A DNA stretch of 64,000 nt from Flexivirga aerilata (GCF_013002715.1 NZ_JABENB010000001.1:186001-250000), one strand, 5' to 3'; shown: positions 26,200 to 35,569, counted from the stretch's first letter. Program-made: numbers and translations. Notes: generated from the letters alone by a model not told the origin.

Positions 26200-27207
26200 A
26201 TGAGTTCATCCACCGGAGCCTCGCTCACGGACGGGCTGCCCGGCCCCGACGGGCAACCGCCACTGCGCGGCGACGACGCAAACACCGGCCGCGCCGGTGA
26301 CAAGGTCTTCGGCGGCCTCGCCATCGGCAGCGGCATCCTCGTCATCGCAGCGGTCGTGCTCATCGCGCTCTTCCTGCTCTTCCAGGCGATCCCGGCGATC
26401 GGCGACGACAAGGTCAACTTCCTCACCAGCCGCGAGTGGAACGTCTCGGGTCGCCGTTTCGGCATCGCGCAGATGCTGTGGACCACCGTCGCGACCTCGA
26501 TCGTCGCCCTGGTGATCGCGGTGCCGTTCGCCATCGCGATCGCGCTCTTCCTCACCCACTACGCGCCCCGGTGGCTCGCCGGACCGGCCGCCACGCTGAT
26601 CGACCTGCTGGCCGCGGTGCCGTCGATCGTCTACGGCCTGTGGGGCGTCTTCGTCGTGGCGCCGAAGTACGAACCGGTGCAGAACTGGCTGAGCGACGCG
26701 TTCGGCTGGTTCCCGCTCTTCGCCAAGGTGCCCAGCGTCGGCGGCGGCACCACGATGTTCCTCGTCGGCATCGTGCTGGCGATCATGGTGTTGCCGATCG
26801 TCACCGCGCTGACCCGCGAGGTCTTCTCGCAGGCCCCGGCCGCCCACCAGGAGGCGGCGCTCGCGCTCGGCGCGACCAAGTGGGAGATGATCCGCACCGC
26901 GGTGCTGCCGTTCGGCAAGCCCGGCATCATCAGCGCCTCGATGCTCGGCCTCGGCCGCGCGCTCGGCGAGACGGTCGCCGTGCTCTACATCCTGTCCGCG
27001 CTGCCCGACGGGTCGAAGTGGACCTGGTCGCTGTTCAACGGCGGTGAGACCTTCGCCTCCAAGATCGCCAACAGCGCCTCGGAGTTCTCCGGCGGCACCT
27101 CGACCGGCGCCTACATCGCGGCGGGTCTGGTCCTCTTCATCCTGACCTTCGTGGTCAACGCGGTGGCGCGAGTCGTCATCGAGCGTAGGAAGGCATTCAG
27201 CGAATGA
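26200..27207 (+). CDS. pstC: phosphate ABC transporter permease PstC
   Basis: 335-residue inner-membrane permease with a cytoplasmic N-terminus (about 1-35) and six predicted membrane helices. The EAA loop region EAALALGATKWEMIRTAVLP, which contacts PstB, and the DLLAAVPSIVYGLWGVF segment mark PstC. It overlaps pstA by 4 nt (ATGA). A GTATGACG octamer lies at 26166-26173 in its upstream region. Confidence 0.94.
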   Translation: MSSSTGASLTDGLPGPDGQPPLRGDDANTGRAGDKVFGGLAIGSGILVIAAVVLIALFLLFQAIPAIGDDKVNFLTSREWNVSGRRFGIAQMLWTTVATSIVALVIAVPFAIAIALFLTHYAPRWLAGPAATLIDLLAAVPSIVYGLWGVFVVAPKYEPVQNWLSDAFGWFPLFAKVPSVGGGTTMFLVGIVLAIMVLPIVTALTREVFSQAPAAHQEAALALGATKWEMIRTAVLPFGKPGIISASMLGLGRALGETVAVLYILSALPDGSKWTWSLFNGGETFASKIANSASEFSGGTSTGAYIAAGLVLFILTFVVNAVARVVIERRKAFSE

Positions 27208-28136
27208 GCCTCGACGTGAAGGACATTCCCGCATCCGAGGCCGGCGACCTGGGCGGCATCGACCACGGCAAGTCCGGCATCCGGGTGCTGAAGAACAACA
27301 TCGCCACCGTCGTCATCTGGGCGGCGTTCCTCATCGCGCTGATCCCGCTGGTGTGGATCCTCTGGACCGTGCTGTCCAAGGGCCTTTCGACGATGCTCTC
27401 GGTCACCTGGTGGCAGAAGGACCAGTCCGGTGTCGGCGCGCCCGGCTTCGACACCAACGTGCGCGGTGCCCGGCACGCGATCGTCGGCACGCTGGAGATC
27501 GCCGCGCTGACCTCGGTCATCGCGATCCCGGTCGCGGTGATGACCGCGATCTACCTGGTGGAGTACGGCCGCGGCACACTCGCCCGCGCGGTCAGCTTCA
27601 TGGTCGACATCCTCTCCGGTGTCCCCTCGATCGTCGCCGGTCTGTTCCTCTACGCCGTGTGGGTGACGTTCTTCGGCTGGCAGCTCAACGCGTTCTGCAG
27701 CTCGCTCGCTCTCGTGCTGCTGATGGTGCCGGTCGTCTGTCGCTCGACCGAGGAGATGCTCAAGCTCGTCCCGAACGAGCTGCGGGAGGCGTCATACGCA
27801 CTCGGGGTGCCGAAGTGGAAGACGATCGTCAAGGTCGTGCTGCCCACGTCGTTCTCCGGCATCGTCACCGGTTCGCTGCTCGGCTTCGCCCGCGTAGCCG
27901 GCGAGACCGCGCCGCTGCTGATCCTCGCGCAGTACACGCAGTTCCTCAACCAGAACCCGTTCTCCGGCAACATGGCCGCGCTGCCTACGCTGATCAACAC
28001 CAACCTGTTGAACATGTCCAGCGACCAGGTCAGCGCCGACCGGGTCTGGGGCGCGGCCTGCACGCTGATCCTGATCGTCCTGGTCATCAACCTGCTCGGC
28101 CGGCTCATCGGCCGTCTCACCCGGGTCAAGAGCTGA
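27204..28136 (+). CDS. pstA: phosphate ABC transporter permease PstA
   Basis: 310-residue permease partner of PstC with six predicted helices. Typical PstA parts: VEYGRGTLARAVSFMVDILSGVPSIVAGLF and the EAA loop REASYALGVPKWKTIVKVVLP, followed by GSLLGFARVAGETAPLL. Translationally coupled to pstC by ATGA overlap; pstB follows after 48 bp. Confidence 0.94.
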   Translation: MSLDVKDIPASEAGDLGGIDHGKSGIRVLKNNIATVVIWAAFLIALIPLVWILWTVLSKGLSTMLSVTWWQKDQSGVGAPGFDTNVRGARHAIVGTLEIAALTSVIAIPVAVMTAIYLVEYGRGTLARAVSFMVDILSGVPSIVAGLFLYAVWVTFFGWQLNAFCSSLALVLLMVPVVCRSTEEMLKLVPNELREASYALGVPKWKTIVKVVLPTSFSGIVTGSLLGFARVAGETAPLLILAQYTQFLNQNPFSGNMAALPTLINTNLLNMSSDQVSADRVWGAACTLILIVLVINLLGRLIGRLTRVKS

Positions 28137-28184
28137 CCCTTCGGGCGACCGACACCCACCACTAGCAGCTAGGAAAGCAACGAC

Positions 28185-28961
28185 ATGGGCAAGCGCATCG
28201 ACGTCAAGGACCTGAACGTCTTCTACGGCGACTTCAAGGCCGTCGAAGGTGTCTCGATGACGGTCGAGCCGCGTTCGGTGACCGCGTTCATCGGTCCGTC
28301 GGGCTGCGGGAAGTCGACCTTCCTGCGCACCCTCAACCGGATGCACGAGGTGATCCCCGGCGGTCACGTGCAGGGCAAGGTCATGCTCGACGACGAGGAC
28401 CTCTACGCGCCGGGCGTCGACCCGGTGGCCGTGCGCCGCACCGTCGGGATGGTCTTCCAGCGCCCGAACCCCTTCCCCACCATGTCGATTCGCGACAACG
28501 TCGTCGCCGGGCTGCGGCTCAACGGGGTCAAGAACAAGAAGGTGCTCGACCAGAAGGTCGAGGAGTCGCTGCAGGGCGCGAACCTCTGGAACGAGGTCAA
28601 GGACCGGTTGAACAAGCCCGGCGCGGGCCTCTCCGGTGGTCAGCAGCAGCGCCTCTGCATCGCCCGCGCGATCGCGGTCGAGCCGCAGGTGCTGCTCATG
28701 GACGAGCCGTGCTCGGCGCTCGATCCGATCTCGACGCTCGCGATCGAGGATCTGATCGGCAAGCTCAAGGAGCAGTACACGATCGTCATCGTGACCCACA
28801 ACATGCAGCAGGCCGCCCGCGTCTCGGACAAGACCGCGTTCTTCAACCTCGAGGCCACCGGCAAGCCGGGCAACCTGATCGAGATGGACGACACGCAGCA
28901 GATCTTCAACAACCCGACCAAGAAGGCCACCGAGGACTACATCTCCGGCCGCTTCGGCTGA
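28185..28961 (+). CDS. pstB: phosphate ABC transporter ATPase PstB
   Basis: 258-residue ABC ATPase energising phosphate import. Walker [11 protein letters not shown]-loop VFQRPNPFP (characteristic of PstB), signature LSGGQQQR, Walker [14 protein letters not shown] and the switch His in VTHNM are all intact. AGGAAAG precedes the ATG. Last gene of pstSCAB. Confidence 0.96.
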   Translation: MGKRIDVKDLNVFYGDFKAVEGVSMTVEPRSVTAFIGPSGCGKSTFLRTLNRMHEVIPGGHVQGKVMLDDEDLYAPGVDPVAVRRTVGMVFQRPNPFPTMSIRDNVVAGLRLNGVKNKKVLDQKVEESLQGANLWNEVKDRLNKPGAGLSGGQQQRLCIARAIAVEPQVLLMDEPCSALDPISTLAIEDLIGKLKEQYTIVIVTHNMQQAARVSDKTAFFNLEATGKPGNLIEMDDTQQIFNNPTKKATEDYISGRFG

Positions 28962-28982
28962 CCGACGGCACCCGCGGTGCCC

Positions 28983-29005
28983 GTATGACGTGAGCTTCGT
29001 CATAC
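28983..29005. repeat. inverted pair of GTATGACG octamers after pstB
   Basis: GTATGACG (28983-28990) and CGTCATAC (28998-29005) form a perfect 8-bp inverted repeat around TGAGCTT. It may act as a weak terminator for pstSCAB, but it is also two copies of the window-wide octamer. Confidence 0.7.
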
Positions 29006-29066
29006 ACATCGGATGTTTGGCGGGAACCGGTGACGCGCGCGCCCGCCGGTCCGGCATCATTGCAGG

Positions 29067-29351
29067 GTGGCCAAGGACAAGGAGTCCAGGCGCCCGAAGT
29101 TTCTCGCCCGCAAGGGCGACAAGCTGAAGGTCGCCGATTCCGCAGGGAAGAAACGCACCGCGCAGGTCGTCAGCCTCGACGACGACCTCACCAAGGAGCA
29201 GGGCAGCTTCGCCTTCGGCTACTGCAAGAGCTGCGACTGGACCGGGCGTGCCCGCCGGTCACGCGACAAGGCGCGCGACGACGCCCGCGACCATCGGGGC
29301 AGCTGCGACGGCAAGGGCAAGGTCGTGCTCGGCGTCACCGACCACCGCTGA
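29067..29351 (+). CDS. small basic protein with a Cys/His metal-site pattern
   Basis: 94 residues, rich in Lys, Arg and Asp. Cys53, Cys56, His76 and Cys80 form C-x2-C-x19-H-x3-C, a possible zinc site; the region between is basic (RARRSRDKARDD), so nucleic-acid binding is plausible. I do not recognise the family. The GTG start is 6 nt from CATCAT, a leaderless arrangement. It lies between pstB and a candidate structured RNA. Confidence 0.65.
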   Translation: MAKDKESRRPKFLARKGDKLKVADSAGKKRTAQVVSLDDDLTKEQGSFAFGYCKSCDWTGRARRSRDKARDDARDHRGSCDGKGKVVLGVTDHR

Positions 29352-29450
29352 AGCGGGCACGAGGTGCCGAGAACGAGCCGGGCCGAGGCCGGTGCCGGCA
29401 CCGGCGTGGCATGAATCACCCAGTCGATCGGGATCGCCGCCCCCGCGGAT

Positions 29451-29477
29451 GGAACAAACCACCGGGTGGATGCCGTT
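29451..29477 (+). promoter_or_regulatory. ECF-sigma-like promoter
   Basis: GGAAC (29451-29455) and GTT (29475-29477) are separated by 19 nt, close to the GGAAY-N18/19-GTT pattern of SigR/SigH- or SigE-type factors. The expected transcription start (about 29485-29488) coincides with the 5' edge of the inverted-repeat element. Confidence 0.5.
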
Positions 29478-29486
29478 ACGCTTGTC

Positions 29487-29583
29487 GTTGCGTCGGGCCG
29501 CGGCAGCCCCGGGTCCCAAAATTCGCCGCTACGAGCGGCCGTGCGCCGTGAGGCGCTCCCGGCCCGACGCAACCACTTCTTCC
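29487..29583 (+). ncRNA. candidate structured small RNA
   Basis: A 97-nt element closed by perfect 14-bp arms (29487-29500 and 29570-29583). Inside are two smaller hairpins: CCGCT-ACG-AGCGG near 29526-29538 and GCGCC-GTGA-GGCGC near 29552-29565. An ECF-like promoter ends about 10 nt upstream. No protein-like frame is seen. It lies in the gap between two convergent genes, so a complex bidirectional terminator or a MITE-like insert is an alternative. Confidence 0.4.
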
Positions 29584-29611
29584 CTCGTGTCCAGGTCCTT
29601 CAGGCCGTGCT

Positions 29612-30256
29612 TCAGGTCAGGTCGCCTGCACGCCAGGCGGCCGCCGCCCGGTGCAGATCCTGGGCGGTGCTGAGCAGTTGCGCCGCGCTGCGGGTGGCAC
29701 CGGACGCCGACTCCTCGTCATACCCGTCGTGCTCGTCGGCACGGTAGGCCCGGCCGATCGACACCACCCGGCAGAACGCCGAGGCGCGCTCCAGCGCCAC
29801 CGCCAGATCCCCATCGAAGACCCCCGTCAGGATCGCGTCGACGAGCTCGCGCAACGCCTCGGGCGACGGCGGCTCGGCGGCGCCGGCGACCGCGTGCGAC
29901 ACGTCGGCGTGGTGCCGGCCGAGGTCGTAATCGATCGCCACGCCCACCCCGTCGCGGCGCACCCACTCACGGATCGCGTAGAGACGCCACAGCGCGCCCG
30001 GCAGGCTCACCGCAGGGCGCCCGGCCCACAACTGCGCGACCGTGGACATCCCGAGCTCGTCGACCAGACTGACCAGCCTCCTGGTCAGGTCCGGGTCGTC
30101 GGCGGCCCGTCCCGTGCCGACCAGCACCGCGGCCGTCTCATGGGCGACCTCGGAGACCTCCGCGGGATCGAGCCCGCTCTCCTGTGCGTCGAGGGCGCCG
30201 GGGCTGAACATCGCCGGCCGGCGCGGCTTGCGCGGCTCGTCGCCCTGGTCGGTCAT
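29612..30256 (-). CDS. conserved hypothetical protein
   Basis: 214-residue soluble, mainly helical, acidic protein with no motif I recognise. The start is fixed by AAGGAG 6 nt before the ATG at 30256; the longer open frame upstream is a shadow of the helicase gene. It follows the helicase by 98 bp on the same strand and probably belongs to that transcription unit. Confidence 0.65.
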   Translation of the reverse strand: MTDQGDEPRKPRRPAMFSPGALDAQESGLDPAEVSEVAHETAAVLVGTGRAADDPDLTRRLVSLVDELGMSTVAQLWAGRPAVSLPGALWRLYAIREWVRRDGVGVAIDYDLGRHHADVSHAVAGAAEPPSPEALRELVDAILTGVFDGDLAVALERASAFCRVVSIGRAYRADEHDGYDEESASGATRSAAQLLSTAQDLHRAAAAWRAGDLT

Positions 30257-30354
30257 GTCGCTCCTTCGCTGCGAGGGATTGATCCGACCGCACGAGCGTA
30301 GGCGATCGGCCTGGGAGCGGCGGCTCCGCTCCTCACCGGATCTCTGGGGTGCAC

Positions 30355-32913
30355 TCAGTCCATGCGGTTGAGACCGAGCACGACGATCACCGCCTGACCG
30401 GCGGCGTTGCTGGCGGCCAGGTCCACCTCGGCGTCGATGCCCCAGTCCCGGTCGCCCTCGGGGTCGGAGACGACCTGGCGCACCTGCCACTTCTGCGCGC
30501 CCTCCTCGATCCGCAGGTAGGACGGGCCCCGCGCGTCCGCGTCGGTGCGCATCTCGTCGTGGTCGGCGAAGTATGCGGAAAGGTCGTCGTGCCAGGCGGA
30601 TTCGTCCATGACCGTCTCGGTGGGCGGCTCGGTGGACGAGGCGACCGAGCGCTCCAGAGCAGCGAGCGCCACCACGTCCCGGCGAGCAGCAAGCTCCAGC
30701 CGGTGGAACATGCCCCGTCGCACCTGCACCCGGAAAGCCTTGGCGTTGGCGGTGATCGGTCGCGGCGTGAGGGGCACCTCGGCGGCGCGCTCCTCGTGCA
30801 GCGACGGGTTGGCCAGCTCCTCCCACTCGTCGAGCAGGCTGGAGTCGGTCTGCCGGATCACCTCGCCGAGCCACTCGATGAGGTCGTCGAGCTCGTCGTT
30901 CTTGCGCGCGTCGGGCACGGTCTGCCGCAGGGTGCGATAGGCGTCGGTCAGGTAGCGCAGCACGATGCCCTCGGACCGCGCGATGTCGTAGTGGCGCACG
31001 AGATCGCCGAAGCTCCAGGCGTTTTCGTACATCTCGCGCACGACGGACTTCGGGGACAGCTCGGTCTCCCTCACCCACGGCTGACTCGCGCGGTAGGTCT
31101 CGAAGGCGGCGTCGAGCAGCTCGGCGAGCGGCTGGGGCCAGGTGACGTCCTCCAGCAGCTCCATCCGCTCGTCATACTCGATGCCGTCGGCCTTCATCTG
31201 CGCGACGGCCTCGCCGCGCGCCTTGCGGCGCTGAGCCAGCAGCACCGGTCGCGGGTCCTCCAGGATCGACTCGATCACCGACACCACGTCGAGGGCGTCG
31301 ACCTCACCGTCGGTGCCCTCGACCGCCGGGAGCACGTCGAGAGCGGCGAGCGCGAAGGGCGCGAGCGGCTGGTTGAGCGCGAAGCCGGACTGCAGGTCGG
31401 TCACCAGTTGCAGTCCGCGACCGTCGGGCAGCGGCTGCGGCAGGCGCTCCACGACACCGGCGGTGAGCAACTCCCGAGTGAGCGTGATCGCCCGACGGGC
31501 AAGGCGCCGGCGGCGCCGCTCGTCCTCGTGATTGCCGCGCACGAGGTCGCGCACCGCGGTATACGGATCGCCTTGTCGCGCAATGAGATTGAGCAGCATC
31601 GAGTGGGTGATGCGCATCCGCGACTGCAGCGGCTCCGGGTCGGCGCCGACGAGACGTTCGAAGGTCTCCTCGGTGTAGTTGACGAAGCCCTCGGGCGGCT
31701 TCTTGCGTTGCACCTTGCGCAGCTTCTTCGGGTCGTCGCCGGCCTTCGCCAGCGCACGCGCGTTCTCGATCTGATATTCCGGCGCCTGCACCACGACCGA
31801 GCCGCTCGTGTCGAAGCCGGCGCGCCCCGCCCGGCCGGCGATCTGGTGAAACTCCCGCGCCTTCAGCAGCCGCTGCCGGCTGCCGTCGAACTTGGTGAGG
31901 CCGGTGAAGACCACCGTGCGGATCGGCACGTTGATGCCGACCCCGAGGGTGTCGGTGCCGCAGATGACCTTGAGCAGGCCGTCCTGCGCGAGGGTCTCGA
32001 CCAGCCGGCGATATTTCGGCAGCATCCCGGCGTGGTGCACCCCGATCCCGTGGCGCACCAGGCGATTGAGCGTGCGGCCGAAACCGGCCGAGAAACGAAA
32101 GCCGCCGATGATCTCGCCGATGCGGTCCTTCTCCTCCCGGCTCAGCATGTTGATGCTCATCAGCGCCTGGGCCTGCTCCAGCGCCGCGGCCTGGGTGAAG
32201 TGCACGACGTATGCCGGCGCCTCCTTGGCCTGCAGCAGGTCCTCGATCGTCTCGTGCAGCGGCGTCATCGCCCACCGGTAGGCGAGCGGCACGGGACGCT
32301 CGGTGGTGGCGACGGTCGCGGTCGGGCGGCCGGTGCGGGCCGTCAGCTCCTCCTCGAAGAGCGTCACGTCACCCAACGTGGCCGACATCAGCAGGAATTG
32401 CGCCTGCGGCAGCTCCAGCAGCGGCACCTGCCAGGCCCAGCCGCGTTCGGGCTCGGAGTAGAAGTGGAACTCGTCCATGATCACCAGGCCGACGTCGGCG
32501 CCGGCCCCCTCACGGAGCGCGATGTTGGCGAGCACCTCCGCCGTACAACAGATCACGGGGGCGTCCGGGTTGACCGAGGCGTCGCCGGTGAGCATCCCGA
32601 CGTTGTCGGCGCCGAAGATCTCGCAGAGCGCGAAGAACTTCTCCGAGACCAGGGCCTTGATCGGCCCGGTGTAGAAGCTCACCCGGTCGCCGGCGAGCGC
32701 CGCGAAGTGCCCGGCGGTGGCGACCAGTGACTTCCCCGAGCCGGTGGGGGTGGCGAGGATGACGTTGGCGCCGGCGAGCAGCTCGATGATCGCCTCGTCC
32801 TGGTGCGGGTAGAGCCGGAGGCCACGATCGTTCGCCCAGGCGACGAAGCGCGCGTAGATCTCGTCGGCGTCGTCGGTCGCGGGCAGGTGGTCGGTGAGGT
32901 TCTTCTCGGTCAT
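30355..32913 (-). CDS. Ski2-like DExH-box helicase with DUF3516 region
   Basis: 852-residue superfamily 2 helicase. Motif I TPTGSGKS, motif II DEFH (in IMDEFHFY), motif III SAT, and motif VI QIAGRAGRAG are intact; motif IV/V parts include GVHHAGMLP and GTDTLGVGINVP. The C-terminal half (about 440-852) is the DUF3516-type extension seen in actinobacterial Ski2-like helicases, likely RNA helicases. Its ATG overlaps the stop of the upstream esterase (ATGA), so the two are translationally coupled, an unexpected pairing. Confidence 0.88.
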   Translation of the reverse strand: MTEKNLTDHLPATDDADEIYARFVAWANDRGLRLYPHQDEAIIELLAGANVILATPTGSGKSLVATAGHFAALAGDRVSFYTGPIKALVSEKFFALCEIFGADNVGMLTGDASVNPDAPVICCTAEVLANIALREGAGADVGLVIMDEFHFYSEPERGWAWQVPLLELPQAQFLLMSATLGDVTLFEEELTARTGRPTATVATTERPVPLAYRWAMTPLHETIEDLLQAKEAPAYVVHFTQAAALEQAQALMSINMLSREEKDRIGEIIGGFRFSAGFGRTLNRLVRHGIGVHHAGMLPKYRRLVETLAQDGLLKVICGTDTLGVGINVPIRTVVFTGLTKFDGSRQRLLKAREFHQIAGRAGRAGFDTSGSVVVQAPEYQIENARALAKAGDDPKKLRKVQRKKPPEGFVNYTEETFERLVGADPEPLQSRMRITHSMLLNLIARQGDPYTAVRDLVRGNHEDERRRRRLARRAITLTRELLTAGVVERLPQPLPDGRGLQLVTDLQSGFALNQPLAPFALAALDVLPAVEGTDGEVDALDVVSVIESILEDPRPVLLAQRRKARGEAVAQMKADGIEYDERMELLEDVTWPQPLAELLDAAFETYRASQPWVRETELSPKSVVREMYENAWSFGDLVRHYDIARSEGIVLRYLTDAYRTLRQTVPDARKNDELDDLIEWLGEVIRQTDSSLLDEWEELANPSLHEERAAEVPLTPRPITANAKAFRVQVRRGMFHRLELAARRDVVALAALERSVASSTEPPTETVMDESAWHDDLSAYFADHDEMRTDADARGPSYLRIEEGAQKWQVRQVVSDPEGDRDWGIDAEVDLAASNAAGQAVIVVLGLNRMD

Positions 32914-34163
32914 GGCGCGCCCATGATCGCAGGCGCGCCTCCCTCCGGGGCGTATGCACTGTGGGTGCGGGCCAGCCACTGCAGTGCGTCGGGTATGGCG
33001 GAGATCCACACACTCATCCGGTGACCGACCCGGCGCCACGTCATCGAGGTGACCGACATCGGCGGCCGGGCGTCGTGCGCGAAGCGCTGGCTGACCCGCC
33101 CCGAGACCGGGTCCTGCAGGGCGACCTGCACCCACGCGGTCAGTCGCGGCGGCGCCTCACGCTCCATGCGCAGCAGGTCGTAACGGGCCGGGAGTGACCT
33201 GCCGAAAGGCTTCCAGGAGTTGAAGATCGGCTTGAAGTAGCCGCCGAGCACGATCATCGAACCGAACCGGTCGGGGTGGTTCATCGCGGTCACCGCGGCG
33301 CACCAGCCGCCGGCGCTGTAGCCGAGCGTGGTCCACGACGCCGGGTCGGGGCGCACCCGCAGATTGCGGATCACCCACTGCGGCACGTCCTTGCTCAGCC
33401 AGGTGTTCATCGGCAGGCCCGGGGCGTCGACACACTCGGTGTCGAGCGCGCCGGGGGTGTAGTCCGGGGCGACGACGACCGTCGGCGCAATAAGGCGTTC
33501 GGCGACCAGCTCGGAGATGGTGGCGCCCAGCCCGATCGGCCGGCGCAGGTCACCGGGGCCGCCGGGGACGCCGTGGAAGGCCTCGATGACCGGGAAGGTC
33601 CGCGACGCCTGTGCGGGGTCGGTGTATGCCGCGGGCAGCCAGATCAGCAGGCGCGCCGGTTTGCCGGTCGGTCCCGGGATGCGCACCTTGACGTACTGCC
33701 CGCCGGCGCCGGGGTTCGGCCGCAGCCGGAGACTTCCTTCGGTGCGCTCGCGGCTCGCGGCATACGACGAACGGGCCTGCTCGTCCGCAGTCACAGCGGA
33801 CGGCACCGGACCGAGCGGCGGAGGGCTCGCGCCGTGCGTTGCTTCGACCCCGTGCGGCGTCGCCTGCCCGAGCAGGTCGCCGCGCAGGTCACTCCAGTCG
33901 GCATACCAGCCGTTCTGCTCGTTCAGCGTCGCGCCGACGGCGAGCACGACCAATAACGTTGTCAGCGCTTGCATTCCGACACGGCCGGCGACGGCGCGCA
34001 CGGTCCGCCCGGCAAGCTTCGGCCACAGCAGCACGACGCCGACGAAGGCGCCTGCGGCGAGCAGCCAGCAGATCAGCACCGTCCCGGTGCCATTGGGTTC
34101 CACGACGACAAATCCCCCGATTTCCGCCCACACCGTGGGCGCCCCGATGCGCCCAGCCTCCAC
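32910..34163 (-). CDS. membrane-anchored Antigen 85-like esterase (copy 2)
   Basis: About 417 residues. Two N-terminal hydrophobic segments (about 20-45 and 60-80) are followed by a linker and an alpha/beta hydrolase domain of the esterase D / Antigen 85 family. The nucleophile is in LGYSAGGWCAAV, and GHRMSVW carries the final His. In mycolate-making bacteria such proteins are mycolyltransferases; here the acyl acceptor or donor is unknown. It is clearly paralogous to the adjacent upstream gene. The start is uncertain: GTG 34163 or GTG 34133. Its stop overlaps the helicase start. Confidence 0.78.
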   Translation of the reverse strand: MEAGRIGAPTVWAEIGGFVVVEPNGTGTVLICWLLAAGAFVGVVLLWPKLAGRTVRAVAGRVGMQALTTLLVVLAVGATLNEQNGWYADWSDLRGDLLGQATPHGVEATHGASPPPLGPVPSAVTADEQARSSYAASRERTEGSLRLRPNPGAGGQYVKVRIPGPTGKPARLLIWLPAAYTDPAQASRTFPVIEAFHGVPGGPGDLRRPIGLGATISELVAERLIAPTVVVAPDYTPGALDTECVDAPGLPMNTWLSKDVPQWVIRNLRVRPDPASWTTLGYSAGGWCAAVTAMNHPDRFGSMIVLGGYFKPIFNSWKPFGRSLPARYDLLRMEREAPPRLTAWVQVALQDPVSGRVSQRFAHDARPPMSVTSMTWRRVGHRMSVWISAIPDALQWLARTHSAYAPEGGAPAIMGAP

Positions 34164-34188
34164 ATCATGCCTGGTCAGGCTGAACGTT

Positions 34189-35442
34189 TCACGAGGAGGC
34201 ACCCTTGGCGGGCGCGAAGGACGGGAGCGTCCTGCCCAGCCAGTCGAGCCCGACGGGCAGCGCCGCCATGAAGACCGAGATCCGGTGGCCGACGCCGGGC
34301 TGGTTGAAGGTGGTGACCGACAAGGGTGGTCGCGCGACGCGCGCGAGCTGCGCCGACGCCTTGCCGGAGGTGGGGTCGTCGGCGGCCACTTGGAGCCAGA
34401 GGTTGGTGCGTGGCGCGTGGTCCGCGGCGAGTTGCAGCAGGTCGTAGCGCGCAGGGGGGCCGGCCGTGCCGAACGGGTTCCAGTTGGTGAGCTCCGGTGT
34501 GAAGTAGCCGCCGATGACGATGCTCGCGGCATACCGGTCGGGGTGCAGCAGGCCGGCCATGGCCGAGCACCAGCCGCCGGCGCTGTAGCCCATCGTCGCC
34601 CACGAGTCCGCGCTGGTGCGCACGCGGAAGTGCTCGGTGATCCACTGCGGCACCGTCCGGGTCAGCCAGGTCTCCATCTGCACGGCACCGCCGTTGAGGC
34701 ATTCGGTGTCGACCGCGCCGGGCATGTAGTCGGGGAAGACGAGGATCGGCTCGCCGACCGACTTGTCGGCGACCGCCTTGGCGATCACGCCCTCGACGTG
34801 GTCGACGCGTGCCCAGTCCAGCGGCCCGCCGGGGGCGCCGTGGAAACCTTCGATGACCGGGTAGAGGCGATCCTGCTGCGTCGGGTCGGTGTATGACGCA
34901 GGCAGCCACACGATCACCCGCCCGAGGCGTTTGCTCTGCGGCAGTCCGGTCAGGCCCGGCACGGTCACCCGCACGTACTGCCCGGTCGCGCCGGGCTTCG
35001 GGGCGAGCCGGAGGTCGCGCTGGGTCGCGTCGCGCGTCGCGCGGTATTTGACGACCGCCGAATTGTCCTGCTGCTTCTCCTGTTTGGCGTCGATGCGCGG
35101 TTGCGCCTTCGCACCGGCGACCTTGGTCTCCCCCTTCGCCGCCGACGCCTGCACGCCGAACACCGCGTCGCGCACCTCGCCCCAGCCGACGTACCAGTCG
35201 TACTGGTGGTTGAGGGTCGCGGTGGCCGCGGCGAGCGCGCAGACGATGACCACCACCTGGCTGGCGATCCGGGCGGCGATGCCGCGGATGCTGCGCTCCC
35301 CGATGAAATGCCAGAACCAGACCGTCGCGCCGACCACGGCCGTGGTCAGCAGCCACAGCACGATCACGGTGCCCAGACCGTTGGGACCCACGACCCACCC
35401 ACTTTCCCCCGCTACGCATCCGCCCGCGATCCTCATCGTCAT
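34189..35442 (-). CDS. membrane-anchored Antigen 85-like esterase (copy 1)
   Basis: 417 residues with the same plan as its downstream paralog: NGLGTV followed by two hydrophobic helices, a Lys/Gln-rich linker (about 95-125), then the esterase domain with YPVIEGFHGAPGGP, the nucleophile in MGYSAGGWCSAM and GHRISVF near the end. The catalytic domain should lie outside the membrane. The two copies arose by tandem duplication and are divergent enough to have distinct substrates. A -10-like CAGTTT precedes the ATG closely. Confidence 0.8.
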   Translation of the reverse strand: MTMRIAGGCVAGESGWVVGPNGLGTVIVLWLLTTAVVGATVWFWHFIGERSIRGIAARIASQVVVIVCALAAATATLNHQYDWYVGWGEVRDAVFGVQASAAKGETKVAGAKAQPRIDAKQEKQQDNSAVVKYRATRDATQRDLRLAPKPGATGQYVRVTVPGLTGLPQSKRLGRVIVWLPASYTDPTQQDRLYPVIEGFHGAPGGPLDWARVDHVEGVIAKAVADKSVGEPILVFPDYMPGAVDTECLNGGAVQMETWLTRTVPQWITEHFRVRTSADSWATMGYSAGGWCSAMAGLLHPDRYAASIVIGGYFTPELTNWNPFGTAGPPARYDLLQLAADHAPRTNLWLQVAADDPTSGKASAQLARVARPPLSVTTFNQPGVGHRISVFMAALPVGLDWLGRTLPSFAPAKGASS

Positions 35443-35569
35443 CGGTCAAACTGGACGGACGGTGGCAGCCCCCTGCACGTAGGGCGCAGGCTACGTGACA
35501 GCCCGGGTGTGCGGTCGGGCGGATGTGACGGGCGCGCGGGCGCCGACTACGCTTGACCAGCGCACGCCG

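Noticed and set aside
29487..29583. SRP (4.5S) RNA, 6C RNA or tmRNA
   Set aside because: The conserved SRP tetraloop region, the C-rich loops of 6C RNA and a tmRNA tRNA-like domain are all absent.
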